A stretch of 39,667 nt of DNA from Variovorax sp. E3 (GCF_016082275.1 NZ_MOWM01000058.1:1-39667); one strand, 5' to 3'. Numbered from the stretch's first letter, positions 1 through 10,918 are shown. A program made the numbers and translations. Notes: generated by a model not told the origin, from the letters alone.

Positions 1-641
<641 letters not shown>

Positions 642-713
642 CCGGCGCTGCTGACGCGCAGGCGACTCGGAACGGCCGAATCCCCTCTGTCCGGGCGGGA
701 AATCAGGGCCTCC

Positions 714-749
714 CCGATTGCCTTCGGCGGGCCGGCGGGGCCCAATCGG
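714..749. repeat. Inverted repeat in the HDAC-Bug intergenic gap
   Basis: CCGATTG (714-720) and CAATCGG (743-749) form a perfect 7-bp inverted repeat around a GC-rich loop that can itself fold. It lies 72 bases after the HDAC stop and 30 bases before the Bug start. There is no T-tract on either strand, so it is either a transcript-end hairpin or part of the leader of the next gene. Function is not established. Confidence 0.3.
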
Positions 750-778
750 CGCTTCCCCAAGTCAGGATCCAGTCAGCC

Positions 779-1753
779 ATGCTTCGCCGTTCCACTTTCT
801 TCCGTGCCGCCACGCTGCTTGCCGCGTGCGGCCTCGCGTCTCCCCTGGCTGCCTTCGCGCAGGGCTTTCCGGCCAAGCCAATCAAGCTGGTCATCGCGTT
901 CCCCGCGGGCGGCCCGACCGACATCACCATGCGCCAGCTCGCCGACAACGCGAGCAAGATCCTCGGCCAGCCGGTGATCATCGACAACAAGCCCGGCGCC
1001 GGCGGCACCTTGCCCGCGCAGGCGCTGCAGACCTCGCAGCCCGACGGCTACACCGTCGCGCAGATCCCGCTCGGCGTGTTCCGCCTGGGCTACACCACCA
1101 AGATCAACTGGGACCCGCTGAAGGACATCACGTACGTGCTGAACGTCACGGGCTACGCCTTCGGCATCGTGGTGCCGGCCAACAGCCCGTTCAAGACCTG
1201 GGCCGACTTCGTCGCCTACGCCAAGGCCAACCCCGGCAAGCTCACCTACGGCTCGACCGGCACGCTGACCAGCCCGCACCTGACGACCGAGATCGTTGCG
1301 CAGAAGGCCGGCATCGAGCTGCAGCACGTGCCCTACAAGGGCAGCGCCGACCTGATGCTCGCCGTGGTCAGCGGCCAGCTGATGGCCGCCGCCGACAGCA
1401 CCGGCTTCGCGCCGCAGGTCGAGGCCGGCAAGCTGCGCGTGCTCAACACCTGGGGCGACAAGCGCCTGGCCAAGTTCCCCGACGCGCCCACGCTGAAGGA
1501 GCTGGGCTACGACGTGGTGCAGAACTCGCCCTTCGGCATCGGCGCGCCCAAGGGCACGCCGCCCGAGGTAGTGAAGAAGCTGCACGACGCCTTCAAGCAG
1601 GCGATGGAAGAGCCGAGCTACGTGGCCTCGCTCGGGCGCTACGACATGCTGCCGAACTACATGAGCTCGGCGACGTACACCAAGTTCGCGCAGGACACGG
1701 TGGTGCGCGAGAAGGCCGTGATCGACAAGCTGGGGCTGGCGAAGGAGAAATAA
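779..1753 (+). CDS. Bug-family tripartite tricarboxylate transporter substrate-binding protein
   Basis: This 324-residue protein is a periplasmic solute receptor of the Bug (TctC-like) family, which binds carboxylates or similar small ligands. Residues 1-29 form a signal peptide with a basic start (MLRRSTFF), a hydrophobic core and cleavage near AAFAQ|G. The family hallmarks follow: KPIKLVIAFPAGGPTD near the mature N terminus, the DNKPGAGG loop, and the later PYKGSADLM segment. Its length is typical. There is no TctA/TctB membrane pair beside it, so it is an orphan receptor, which is common in Burkholderiales genomes rich in Bug proteins. A weak AGGA at 764-767 precedes the ATG. The ligand cannot be predicted from sequence. 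Confidence 0.92.
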   Translation: MLRRSTFFRAATLLAACGLASPLAAFAQGFPAKPIKLVIAFPAGGPTDITMRQLADNASKILGQPVIIDNKPGAGGTLPAQALQTSQPDGYTVAQIPLGVFRLGYTTKINWDPLKDITYVLNVTGYAFGIVVPANSPFKTWADFVAYAKANPGKLTYGSTGTLTSPHLTTEIVAQKAGIELQHVPYKGSADLMLAVVSGQLMAAADSTGFAPQVEAGKLRVLNTWGDKRLAKFPDAPTLKELGYDVVQNSPFGIGAPKGTPPEVVKKLHDAFKQAMEEPSYVASLGRYDMLPNYMSSATYTKFAQDTVVREKAVIDKLGLAKEK

Positions 1754-1791
1754 GGCGCTTGAGCTCTTGCGCTACGCTTCCCCCTCCCGGT

Positions 1792-1808
1792 AGGGCGCGT
1801 GGCGCCCT
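1792..1808. repeat. GC-rich stem-loop at the left edge of the RM island
   Basis: AGGGCGC (1792-1798), loop GTG, GCGCCCT (1802-1808) is a perfect 7-bp stem. It sits 39 bases after the Bug stop codon and 25 bases before hsdM. No T-tract follows. It may mark the 3' end of the bug transcript or be a leader hairpin of the hsd operon. Confidence 0.35.
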
Positions 1809-1832
1809 CGGCGAGCCTGACAGCCCAGCCAG

Positions 1833-3392
1833 ATGATCGAAACCTTCAAGAAAACCCTTTGGGCCACAGCCGACAAGTTGCGCGCCAACATGGATGCCGC
1901 CGAGTACAAGCACCTTGTACTCGGCCTCATTTTCGTCAAATACATCTCCGATACCTTCGCGGCACGCAATGCCGAGCTGATCAAGCGCTTTGCTGACCCG
2001 GCCGATGAATACCATCTGCCCAATGCCACGCCCAACGACGTGGCCGCCGAGTTGGAAGACCGCGACTACTACCGCGCCGCCAACGTTTTCTGGGTTCCCG
2101 AAGCTGCCCGCTGGGAGAGCATTCGCGCGGCGGCCAAGCAGGCGAACATTGGCAAGCGCATCGATGACGCGCTCACGCTCATCGAGGCTGAGAACCCCAG
2201 CCTCAAGAACATCCTTGACAAGCGCTATGCCCGCGCTCAATTGCCCGACGGCAAGCTTGGCGAACTGATCGACCTGGTTTCGACCATCGGCTTCGGGGAA
2301 GACGCGGCTGTGGCCCGCGATGTGCTGGGGCAAGTGTACGAATACTTCCTCGGAATGTTCGCCAATGCCGAAGGCAAGCGGGGCGGACAGTTCTACACGC
2401 CGCGCAGCATCGTCAAGACGCTGGTGGCCGTGCTCGCACCGCATCACGGCAAGGTGTACGACCCCTGCTGTGGTTCAGGTGGCATGTTCGTGCAGAGCGA
2501 GGAATTCATCGAAGCGCACGGCGGCAAGCGCGGCGATGTGTCCATCTACGGGCAGGAGGCCAACCCGACCACCTGGCGGCTGGCTGCGATGAATCTCGCC
2601 ATTCGCGGGCTTGACTTCGATTTAGGCAAGGAGCCTGCCGACAGCTTTGTGCGCGATCAGCACAAGGACTTGCGTGCCGATTTCGTGTTGGCCAACCCGC
2701 CGTTCAATATCAGCGATTGGTGGCACGGCAGCCTGGAAGGGGATGCGCGCTGGGTGTATGGCGATCCGCCGCAGGGCAACGCCAACTACGCCTGGTTGCA
2801 GCACATGCTGCACCACATGAAGCCAGACACCGGCCGTGCTGGCATCGTGCTGGCCAATGGGAGCATGAGCAGCAGCCAGAACAATGAAGGGCAGATTCGT
2901 GCTGCGATGGTCGAAGCGGATGTGGTTGAAGTGATGGTTGCGTTGCCTGGGCAGCTTTTCTTCAATACGCAGATTCCGGCGTGCCTTTGGTTTCTGACGA
3001 AGAAGAAGGCACCGACTCGCAAGGGGGAAGTGCTGTTCATTGATGCCCGCAAGCTCGCCACCATGATCAGCCGCGTGCAGTGTGAACTGACCGATGGGGT
3101 GATCGACTGCATTGCGAATACCGTTGCCGCGTGGCGCGGTGATCGTTCACTGCCTGCCTATGAAGATGTTGCTGGCTTCTGTCGTAGCGCCACGCTTGAA
3201 GAAATCGCGCAGCATGGTCATGTGCTCACACCAGGGCGCTATGTTGGCGCCGAAGAAGTCGAAGACGACGACGAAGCCTTCGCCGAAAAAATGCAGAAGC
3301 TCACAGAGCGACTGGGTGAACAGATGGCAAAGGGTTTGGAGCTGGACTTGTCGATTCGGAAGAAATTAGGGGAACTAGGATATGAGTTCTGA
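1833..3392 (+). CDS. hsdM: Type I restriction-modification system, DNA methyltransferase subunit HsdM
   Basis: HsdM (519 residues) is the N6-adenine methyltransferase of a type I complex (M2S for modification, R2M2S for restriction). An N-terminal helical HsdM_N domain (about residues 1-150) precedes the Rossmann methylase domain. The SAM-binding motif DPCCGSGGM is near residue 210 and the catalytic motif ANPPFN is near residue 287. GQFYTPRSIVKTL just before motif I is characteristic of the family. The ATG at 1833 opens with MIETFKKTLWATADKLRANM, which is typical of HsdM N termini. The gene overlaps hsdS by 11 bases, so the two are probably translationally coupled. It begins the hsd island, and its base composition is less GC-rich than the flanks. 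Confidence 0.96.
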   Translation: MIETFKKTLWATADKLRANMDAAEYKHLVLGLIFVKYISDTFAARNAELIKRFADPADEYHLPNATPNDVAAELEDRDYYRAANVFWVPEAARWESIRAAAKQANIGKRIDDALTLIEAENPSLKNILDKRYARAQLPDGKLGELIDLVSTIGFGEDAAVARDVLGQVYEYFLGMFANAEGKRGGQFYTPRSIVKTLVAVLAPHHGKVYDPCCGSGGMFVQSEEFIEAHGGKRGDVSIYGQEANPTTWRLAAMNLAIRGLDFDLGKEPADSFVRDQHKDLRADFVLANPPFNISDWWHGSLEGDARWVYGDPPQGNANYAWLQHMLHHMKPDTGRAGIVLANGSMSSSQNNEGQIRAAMVEADVVEVMVALPGQLFFNTQIPACLWFLTKKKAPTRKGEVLFIDARKLATMISRVQCELTDGVIDCIANTVAAWRGDRSLPAYEDVAGFCRSATLEEIAQHGHVLTPGRYVGAEEVEDDDEAFAEKMQKLTERLGEQMAKGLELDLSIRKKLGELGYEF

Positions 3393-4701
3393 GTGGGCAG
3401 TGAGCACAGTGGGGTCAGTCTGCACGAAAGTCTTTTCAGGGGGTACTCCGACCTCAACAAACGCGGCCTTCTACGATGGAGATATTCCTTGGCTACGAAC
3501 CAAAGAAGTGAACTATGGGAAGATTTTTAAGACCGAGCAGTGCATCTCTCAACTCGGATTCGAAAACTCGTCCGTCAAGCTAGTCCCGATTAACTCCGTC
3601 ATTGTTGCGATGTATGGCAACGGAGACACCGCGGGTCGCGTAGCGATCAATAAGGTACCGCTCACTACAAATCAAGCGTGCTGTAACTTGTTGATCGATC
3701 CGGATCGGGCTGACTATCGGTTCATCTATTACTACCTAATGGGACGGTACAGCGATCTCGTCGACTTGAAAAACGGCGGGGCTCAGCAAAATTTGAACGC
3801 CCGGCTCGTCAAAGAATTTTCCATTCGAGTTCCGCCTTTGGTGATGCAGCGCAGCATTGCGGACTTCTTGGAAGCTCTAGACGATCGCATCATCCTCCTG
3901 CGCGAAACCAACGCCACGCTCGACGCCATCGCCCAAGCGCTGTTCAAATCGTGGTTTGTTGATTTCGACCCCGTCCACGCCAAGATGGAAGGTCGTGACC
4001 CTGATGGCATGGATGAGACTACTGCGTCACTTTTCTCTAGTGGATTAAAGGTAACGGAATTGGGGGCGGTGCCGATAGGATGGACGGTCGCCCCGATCAG
4101 CGACGTAGTGTCAACCGCTGGCGGCGCAACGCCGGATACCAAAAATGAGGCCTTCTGGAGTGAAGGCGTCCATTCGTGGACAACCCCGAAAGATTTATCG
4201 GGGCTTGCAACGCCGGTATTGCTGAACACGGAGCGAAAGTTGAGCCCGGCCGGCTTATCGAAGATCGGCTCAGGACTTCTACCAAGGCGAACTCTTCTTC
4301 TGTCGTCCCGAGCGCCAATTGGCTATCTCGCGTTGACGGAAATTCCGATGGCCATCAATCAGGGCTACATAGCCATGCTACCGGGAGGTCAGTTGCCCCC
4401 GTTGTACCTGCTGTTCTGGTGCCGGCAGAACATGGAACTTATCAAGGCGCGAGCCAACGGTTCGACGTTCATGGAGATCAGCAAGAAGGCATTCCGCCCC
4501 ATCCCTGTGCTTGTGCCGCCGCCGCCTATCGTCGAGGCCTTCATGCGAGTTGCTGAATCTATATTTGATCGCCTGGTCGAAAACGAAAAGCAGGCTCAAA
4601 CCCTTGCAGCTCTCCGAGACGCCCTTCTCCCGCGCCTGATATCTGGGCAATTGCGTTTGCCTGAAATTGAGCGCAACTTGCCCGATTTCGTTGCCGCATA
4701 A
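3382..4701 (+). CDS. hsdS: Type I restriction-modification system, specificity subunit HsdS
   Basis: HsdS (439 residues) decides which bipartite DNA sequence the HsdM and HsdR subunits act on. It has the usual two-fold layout. Target recognition domain 1 is about residues 1-155, followed by a central conserved helix around LDAIAQALFKSWFVDFDPVH. Target recognition domain 2 starts near GAVPIGW, and a C-terminal helical region contains LAALRDALLPRLISGQLRL. Both halves are intact, so a functional bipartite specificity is expected. The start lies inside the end of hsdM. GC content here is the lowest of the window (about 53 percent in one line I counted by hand), as expected for horizontally exchanged HsdS genes. 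The target sequence cannot be read from the protein. Confidence 0.95.
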   Translation: MSSEWAVSTVGSVCTKVFSGGTPTSTNAAFYDGDIPWLRTKEVNYGKIFKTEQCISQLGFENSSVKLVPINSVIVAMYGNGDTAGRVAINKVPLTTNQACCNLLIDPDRADYRFIYYYLMGRYSDLVDLKNGGAQQNLNARLVKEFSIRVPPLVMQRSIADFLEALDDRIILLRETNATLDAIAQALFKSWFVDFDPVHAKMEGRDPDGMDETTASLFSSGLKVTELGAVPIGWTVAPISDVVSTAGGATPDTKNEAFWSEGVHSWTTPKDLSGLATPVLLNTERKLSPAGLSKIGSGLLPRRTLLLSSRAPIGYLALTEIPMAINQGYIAMLPGGQLPPLYLLFWCRQNMELIKARANGSTFMEISKKAFRPIPVLVPPPPIVEAFMRVAESIFDRLVENEKQAQTLAALRDALLPRLISGQLRLPEIERNLPDFVAA

Positions 4702-4746
4702 GTGATCGATCCAAACTCTCTAATCATCTGAAACATTGCATTGCTT

Positions 4747-5672
4747 ATGAGTCAGCGGCCCCGCACCATCCAGATATTTCTGCCTGCAGGTGATCCGAGA
4801 GGGATTAGAGTCGCAGCCCTGACGACGAGCATCGTGCAGATGATCGAAGTGCCACGCCCACTCCTGCCCGAATTCCTCCTCATGCCCGAATCACGGCAGG
4901 TCGGTGTCTATTACCTGATCGGCGATGACGAAGAGAAAGATCAACTGTCTGTGTATGCAGGACAGACCGGCACGGTGGGCAAGCGTCTCAACGAGCACGA
5001 TCTGGACCCGAAGCGCGAGTTCTGGAATCGCGCGCTTGTCGCTATATCGCTAACGCACAGCCTCACGCAGACGCATGCGATGTACCTGGAGTGGTGCAGC
5101 ATTCAGCAAGCAACGTGGCCCAGCGCTATTCGGTGGAGAACGGAAATGCCGGGTCCAAGCCGCACACGCCACCTTCGCTGGAAGCGGACTGTCAGGAGAT
5201 CTTCGACACCATCCGCACATTGGTTTCGACCTTGGGGCAGCCGATCTTCGAGCCGCTTGCCGTTCGTCGAGAAGCATCGCAAGCCGTTGGCGTGCCGACC
5301 GTGACGCAGACGAATCCAGAGCCACAGGTTCTGTTTCGTTGCAAGGGGCCGGGTGCCGAAGCGACAGGCCAGTACACCGAAGAGGGCATGGTGGTGTTGG
5401 CGGGTGCTCGAGGTCGTGTCGACATCGTGCCGAGCCTCGTCCCGTTGTCTCCGGGCAAGCATCGACAGCGTTTGATCGATGCAGGTGATCTTGTTTTGGA
5501 AAACGGCGCCTACGTGTTTCAGCGCGACGTGTTGTTTCGCTCGCCTAGCGGCGCCTCAGACGTTGTGCTTGGCCGCAGCTCCAATGGCTGGCTCGAATGG
5601 AAAGACCCCGCCGGAAAAACGCTTGACGAACTGAAGCGCCAGAAGGCTGTGGCTTCGGGTGCGTTGGCATAG
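4747..5672 (+). CDS. GIY-YIG nuclease family protein with DUF4357 domain, one frameshift
   Basis: Correcting one missing base near 5111 gives a 308-residue protein. The GIY-YIG core starts near residue 53: GVYYLIG, then VYAGQTG, the Arg of KRLNEH, and a candidate metal-binding Glu in MYLEW. The second half ends in a DUF4357 domain, recognisable from GLY-rich ARGRVDIV, DLVLENGAYVFQRDVLF and NGWLEWKDPAGKTLDEL. The family acts as DNA endonucleases, and the DUF4357 role is not known. The gene sits between hsdS (45 bases upstream) and hsdR (62 bases downstream) on the same strand, so it should be co-transcribed with the RM system. A TTG at 4741 is an alternative start; I prefer the ATG at 4747. 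Whether it aids restriction, counter-selects rivals or does something else is open. Confidence 0.82.
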
Positions 5673-5734
5673 AGCCAGAAGCGACACTTTTGTCCAATGC
5701 GCACGAGCACATTTGCCTGATAGGTTGAAGAGAC

Positions 5735-8700
5735 ATGACCGAAGACCAACTCGAACAGGAAGCGCTCGCTTGGTTGACTGACGTCGGCTACACGCATCGC
5801 TACGGTCCGGACATGGCGCCGGATGGCGCAGTGCCGGAGCGGGCGAACTACCGGCAGGTGGTGCTCGCGGTTCGGTTGCGCGAGGCCATCGAACGACTGA
5901 ACCCGGACGTGCCGACTGTCGCACGAGACGACGCGCTCAAACAGGTGTTGGAGTTGGGCACGCCGGTGTTGTTGTCCGCGAACAGGCAATTCCACAAGCT
6001 GCTGGTGTCGGGCGTACCCGTGCAATACCAAAAGGACGGCGAGACGCGCGGCGACTTTGTACGCCTGATCGATTGGGCGAATGCCGATCTCAATGAGTGG
6101 CTGGCAGTCAACCAGTTCAGTATCAAAGGACCGCACCACACGCGCCGGCCCGACATCGTGCTGTTCGTCAACGGCCTGCCGCTGGTGCTGCTTGAAATCA
6201 AGAATCCGGCCGACCAGAACGCCGATGTGTGGAAGGCCTACGACCAGATCCAGACGTACAAGGAGCAGATTCCCGATGTCTTCCAGTACAACGAGTTGCT
6301 GGTCATCTCCGACGGCACCGAAGCATTGCTGGGCTCGCTTTCGAGCAATGGCGAGCGCTTCATGGCGTGGCGCACCATCGATGGCGTCACGCTCGATCCG
6401 CTGGGTGAGTTCAATGAATTGCAGACTTTGGTGCGCGGCGTATTGGCACCGGCCTATTTGCTGGACTACCTGCGCTACTTCGTCCTGTTTGAGGACGACG
6501 GTGAACTGATCAAGAAGATCGCTGGCTACCACCAGTTTCATGCGGTGCGCGCCGCCATTGGGCAGGTGGTGGCGGCCTCGCGGCCTGGCGCCGCGAAGGG
6601 TATTCAGGGCAAGGGTGGCGTGGTGTGGCACACGCAGGGCAGTGGCAAGAGCATCACCATGACCTGCTTTGCCGCGCGCGTGATGCAAGAGCCGGCAATG
6701 GAGAACCCGACCATCGTAGTCATCACTGACCGCAACGATCTGGACGGGCAGCTTTTCGGTGTGTTCAGCCTGGCGCAGGATCTCTTGCGCGAGCAGCCGG
6801 TGCAGGCCAGCACGCGGCAGCAGTTGCGCGCGTTGCTGGCGAATCGCCCCTCGGGCGGTATCGTGTTCGCGACGATCCAGAAGTTCATGCCCGGCGAGGA
6901 TGAGGACAGCTTTCCGGTGCTTTCGGAGCGTCACAACATCGTGGTGATTGCCGACGAGGCGCACCGCACGCAGTACGGGTTCGAGGCCAAGCTCAAGGTG
7001 CGGAAGGCACCAGATGCTCAACCTGGGTCCAAGGTCATCTCAACAGGCGATGGCCTGGCAACGTCGCACCTTGCGGCCCTCGCGCCATCGCCCGCCTATG
7101 TTGCGGGCACGGTCGAGCGCTACCAGGTCGGCTATGCGCAGCACCTGCGCGACGCATTGCCCAATGCCACGTTCGTTGCTTTCACCGGCACCCCGGTGAG
7201 TGGTGAAGATCGAGACACGCGCGCCGTGTTCGGCGACTACATCCATGTCTACGACATGCAACAGGCCCGCGAAGACGGCGCAACCTTGGCGATCTACTAC
7301 GAGTCGCGGCTGGCCAAGCTGCGGTTGAAAGAATCTGAGCTGGCACTGCTTGACGACGAGGTCGACGAGCTGGCCGAAGACGAAGAGGAAAGTGATCAGT
7401 CTCGCCTTAAGAGCAAATGGACCGCGCTTGAGAAAGTGGTGGGTGCCGAGCCCCGCGTGGCGAGCGTCGCCGCAGATTTGGTGGCGCACTTCGAAGAGCG
7501 AAACAAGGCGCAGAACGGCAAGGCGATGGTTGTGGCCATGAGCCGTGACATCTGCGTGCACCTGTACGACGAGATCGTGAAGCTGCGCCCTGAGTGGCAC
7601 AACGTCGACCCCGAGAAGGGCGCCGTCAAGATCGTGATGACCGGCTCGGCCAGCGACAAGGCATTGCTGCGGCCACATATCTACAGCCCACAAGTGAAGA
7701 AGCGGCTCGAAAAGCGCTTCAAAGACCCAGCCGATCCGCTGCGATTGGTGATCGTGCGCGACATGTGGTTGACCGGTTTCGATGCGCCCTGTGTGCACAC
7801 GCTTTATGTCGACAAGCCGATGAAGGGCCACAACCTCATGCAGGCCATTGCGCGCGTGAACCGTGTGTTCAGCAACAAGCAGGGCGGGCTGGTGGTCGAC
7901 TACATCGGCATCGGCAATGAGTTGAAGGCCGCGATGAAGGAATACACCGCGAGCAACGGCCGCGGCCGGCCGACGGTGGATGCGCGCGAGGCCTACAGCA
8001 TATTGGCCGAGAAGATCGATGTACTGCGCGGCATGTTGCACGGCTTTCACTACAGCGGCTTCCTGACTGGCGGGCACAAGGTGTTGGCTGGCGCAGCGAA
8101 CCATGTGCTCGGCATCAAGGATGGAAAGAAGCGCTTTGCCGACACGGCGCTCGCAATGAGCAAGGCATTCACGCTGTGCTGCACGCTCGACGAGGCCAAG
8201 GCGGTGCGCGAGGAGGTCGCCTTTCTGCAAGGCGTGAAGGTGATCCTGACGAAGAAGGAACTCACCGCGAAGAAGCGCACTGACGAGCAGCGCGAGCTGG
8301 CCATCCGCCAGATCATCGGGTCGGCGGTGGTGTCCGAAAGCGTGGTTGACATCTTTGATGCGGTCGGCCTTGAAAAGCCCAACATCGGATTGCTGGACGA
8401 AGCCTTCCTGGCGCAGGTTCGTAGCCTGCCGGAGCGCAATTTGGCGGTCGAGTTGCTGGAGCGCTTGCTGGAGGGCGAGATCAAGAGCCGGTTTGCAGCA
8501 ACGTGGTGCTGGACCGCAAGTTTTCAGAGCTGCTCGCAATGTCATAAAGCGCTACCAGAACCGTTCTATCGAAACCGCGCAGGTGATGGAAGAGCTGGTC
8601 GACATGGCCAAGAAGTTTCGCGAAGCTGCACTGCAGGGCGAGAAGCTGGGGCTGTCCGAAGACGAAGTGCGCTTCTATTCCGCGCTGGTGGACAACGAAT

Positions 8701-8936
8701 CGGCGGTGCGCGACTTGACCGACGAGACGTTGAAGAAAATCGCGCACGAACTGACCGAGAGCCTTCGGCAGAACCTCTCTGTCGATTGGGAAAAGCGGGA
8801 GAGCGTGCGCGCCAAGCTTCGTTTGCTGGTCAAGCGCATCCTGCGGAAATACAAGTACCCGCCGGACCAGCAGGATGCGGCAGTTGAACTTGTGCTGCGA
8901 CAAGCTGAGGCGCTGGCCACCGAAATGGTGGGCTGA
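5735..8936 (+). CDS. hsdR: Type I restriction endonuclease subunit HsdR, two frameshifts near the 3' end
   Basis: HsdR is the translocase/nuclease motor that cuts unmodified DNA. The corrected protein is 1067 residues, normal for the family. It has an N-terminal PD-(D/E)xK nuclease (RRPDIVLF near residue 136, then LLEIKN near 155), a Walker A motif HTQGSGKS near 300, a DEAH-like box ADEAHR near 407, and the helicase motif FTGTPV near 483. The C terminus contains the assembly region. The reading frame breaks twice, near 8498 (expected Phe-Ala-Ser-Asn-Val-Val) and near 8541 (expected Leu-Ala-Asn-Val-Ile-Lys). One missing base at each point restores a continuous protein ending at the TGA 8934-8936. 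Without correction the frame would run to an abnormal end at 8887. Confidence 0.94.
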
Positions 8937-8954
8937 GCAGGGCTTGTTTTTTAA

Positions 8955-9530
8955 TCAGCGGCTTGCCGACGTCATCGCGAACAGCTCGTCCACCAGCCGC
9001 GCCGCCAGCGCCGGCTTCACCGGGTCGCCACCGAACACCAGCCGGAACACGATCGGCGCGATCAGGTGGTCGATCACCTGTTGCGGCTGCGGCACGCGCT
9101 CCCCGCGCGCGCGTGCCTGCTCCACCAGCGCCAGCGCTTCCCTGCGGCGGTTGCGCAGGCAGTCCGTGTCCGCGCCTTCGTTGGCCAGCGCGGCGGCGGC
9201 TTTCAGCAGCGACACATTGCACGGCTGCGCCAGATGCACGATGAGTTCGCGCGCCCAGGCTTGCAGGTCTTCGCGCAGCGTGCCCGTGTCGGGCAGCGGC
9301 CGGTTCGGATCGAGCTTGTGCGTGGCCGTCTCGGCCAGCAGCCCCGCCAGATCACCCCATCGGCGGTAGATGCTCGACGCGCTCACGCCCGCGCGCTCGG
9401 CCACGGCCGGCACGGTGACGCGTTCGCGCCCCTGTTCGGCCACCAGCGCTTCGAGGGCCGTGCGCACCTGCGCCTGCACCTGCGCGCTGCGGCCGCCGGG
9501 TCGCTTGTTGGGAAGGGTGACGTCGTTCAT
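8955..9530 (-). CDS. TetR/AcrR family transcriptional regulator
   Basis: This 191-residue protein is a TetR-type repressor. The N-terminal helix-turn-helix runs over about residues 20-65, with VTVPAVAERAGVSASSIYRRW as the recognition unit. The C-terminal ligand-binding half ends in a DUF-type TetR_C segment with IAPIVFRLVFGGDP. It is transcribed away from the MFS transporter gene, with 88 bases between the two starts. That gap holds two similar dyads (9545-9558 and 9591-9604), so it most likely represses the transporter and perhaps itself. The inducer is unknown. The 3' end lies 18 bases from the hsdR stop in convergent orientation. Confidence 0.9.
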   Translation of the reverse strand: MNDVTLPNKRPGGRSAQVQAQVRTALEALVAEQGRERVTVPAVAERAGVSASSIYRRWGDLAGLLAETATHKLDPNRPLPDTGTLREDLQAWARELIVHLAQPCNVSLLKAAAALANEGADTDCLRNRRREALALVEQARARGERVPQPQQVIDHLIAPIVFRLVFGGDPVKPALAARLVDELFAMTSASR

Positions 9531-9544
9531 GGTGGGACTTTAAC

Positions 9545-9604
9545 GCAAAGATATTTGCTTTAGATGCTTCTCAAGTCTAGAATCGCAAAAGCAAAAAAAG
9601 TTGC
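9545..9604 (+). promoter_or_regulatory. MFS promoter with two candidate TetR operators
   Basis: A promoter-like pair TTGCTT (9555-9560) and TAGAAT (9578-9583) has a 17-base spacer and points to the MFS gene. A dyad GCAAA-GATA-TTTGC (9545-9558) overlaps its -35 box. A second 14-base site GCAA-N6-TTGC (9591-9604) covers the expected start of transcription. AAGGA (9608-9612) precedes the ATG at 9619. The dyads would let the divergent TetR protein block RNA polymerase. Sites are seen directly; the regulation is inferred. Confidence 0.55.
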
Positions 9605-9618
9605 ATTAAGGATTCGAC

Positions 9619-10870
9619 ATGCCGTCCACCTGCCCCGATCTCGCGGTTGCCGCCGCCGACATCGCCACCCGCGCCAAGCCCCGGCGGCTGCCCGCGGGCG
9701 CGGCCTTCGCGTTGCTGGCGTCGGTGCTGTTCGCCTTCTTCTTCGCGGCCAGCGCGCCCACGCCGCTGTTCGTGGTGTTCCAGCACGCCTGGCATTTCTC
9801 GTCGTCGATGCTCACGGTGGCCTTCGCGATCTACGCGATTGCGCTGCTGCTCTCGCTGCTGGTGGCGGGCTCGCTGTCCGACCACATCGGCCGCCGGCCG
9901 GTGGTGATCGCGGCGCTGGTGCTGCAGGCGGTGGCGATGGGGCTCTTTCTGCTCGCGCAGGGCATCGGCGGGCTGATCGTCGCGCGCGTGGTGCAGGGCG
10001 TGGCCACGGGGCATCGCGAGCGGCGCGCTGAGCGCGGCGGTGGTCGAGGCCGCGCCGGCGTCGCGCAAGCGGCTGGGCGCGCTCATCACCAGCGTGTCGC
10101 CGCTGGCGGGGCTGGCGGTCGGCGCGCTGCTCACGGGCATGGCGGTGAAGTTCTCGGTGCAGCCGGTGCTGCTGGTGTTCGGCGTGCTGGTCGCGGTGTT
10201 CGCGCTCGGCGCGGCGGTGGTGCTGTGGATGCCCGAAACCGTCACGCCGCGCCCCGGCGCGCTGGCCTCGCTGGTGCCGCGCGTGTCGATTCCGGTGAAG
10301 GCTCGCGCCGAGTTCGCGCGCGGGCTGCCGGTGTTCGTCGTGGTGTGGGCGCTCGGCGGCCTGTTCCTGTCGCTGGCGCCGTCGCTGATGCTGCATGTGT
10401 TCGGTGTCGACAACGGCGTGGTCAACGGCCTCACGGTGGCGGTGCTGTCGGGCGTGGGCGCCATCGCGCCGACCCTGCTCGGCCGCTGGGCCGCGCCCCG
10501 GCCGGCCATCATCGGCATGGCGAGCATCGCGCTCGGGCTGGTGCTGCTGCTCGCGGCGCTGGCCACGCAGTCGCTTGCGCTGTTCTTCGTCGGCACCGCG
10601 GTGGCGGGCATCGGTTTCGGCGGTGCGTTCTCGGCGCTGGTGCAAACGCTGGCGCCGCTGGCGCAGCCGCACGAGCGCGGCGAGCTGTTCGCGGCGATCT
10701 TCGTGGTGAGCTACCTCGCCTTCAGCCTGCCTGCGATGCTCGCGGGCTTCCTGGTGAAGTCGCTGGGGCTGCTGAACACGGTGGAGGGCTATGCGGCGGT
10801 GCTGCTGCTGATCGCCGCCTTCGGCACCTGGAGCCAGTGGGCGCTGTTGAGAAAGAACGCCCGCGCCTGA
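9619..10870 (+). CDS. MFS transporter, one frameshift
   Basis: The corrected protein is a 416-residue, 12-helix major facilitator superfamily transporter of the inner membrane, probably a drug or metabolite exporter. Motif A is visible as GSLSDHIGRRPVV after the second helix, and ARVVQGVATG follows. The frame breaks at 10008-10011, where GGGG replaces GGG. Removing one G gives VATGIASGALSAAVVEAAP and joins the two halves; this is the only insertion-type error seen. The C-terminal half contains repeated Leu/Ala/Val-rich helices and ends at 10870. Divergence from a TetR gene and shared operator-like dyads suggest inducible efflux. The substrate is unknown. Confidence 0.87.
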
Positions 10871-10900
10871 TTTGTGACAGTCGGCTCCGCCCGCACCCTC

Positions 10901-10918
10901 GATGCGACAATTTGCATC
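10901..10918. repeat. Short dyad upstream of the DUF4399 gene
   Basis: GATGC (10901-10905) and GCATC (10914-10918) form a 5-bp dyad with an 8-base AT-rich centre, 21 bases before the start at 10940. The layout fits a small operator, but no regulator can be assigned and the dyad is short enough to occur by chance. Confidence 0.2.

Noticed and set aside
1754..8954. Attachment-site direct repeats bounding the RM island
   Set aside because: Comparing the two edges by eye gave no shared repeat longer than a few bases, and there is no integrase or tRNA.
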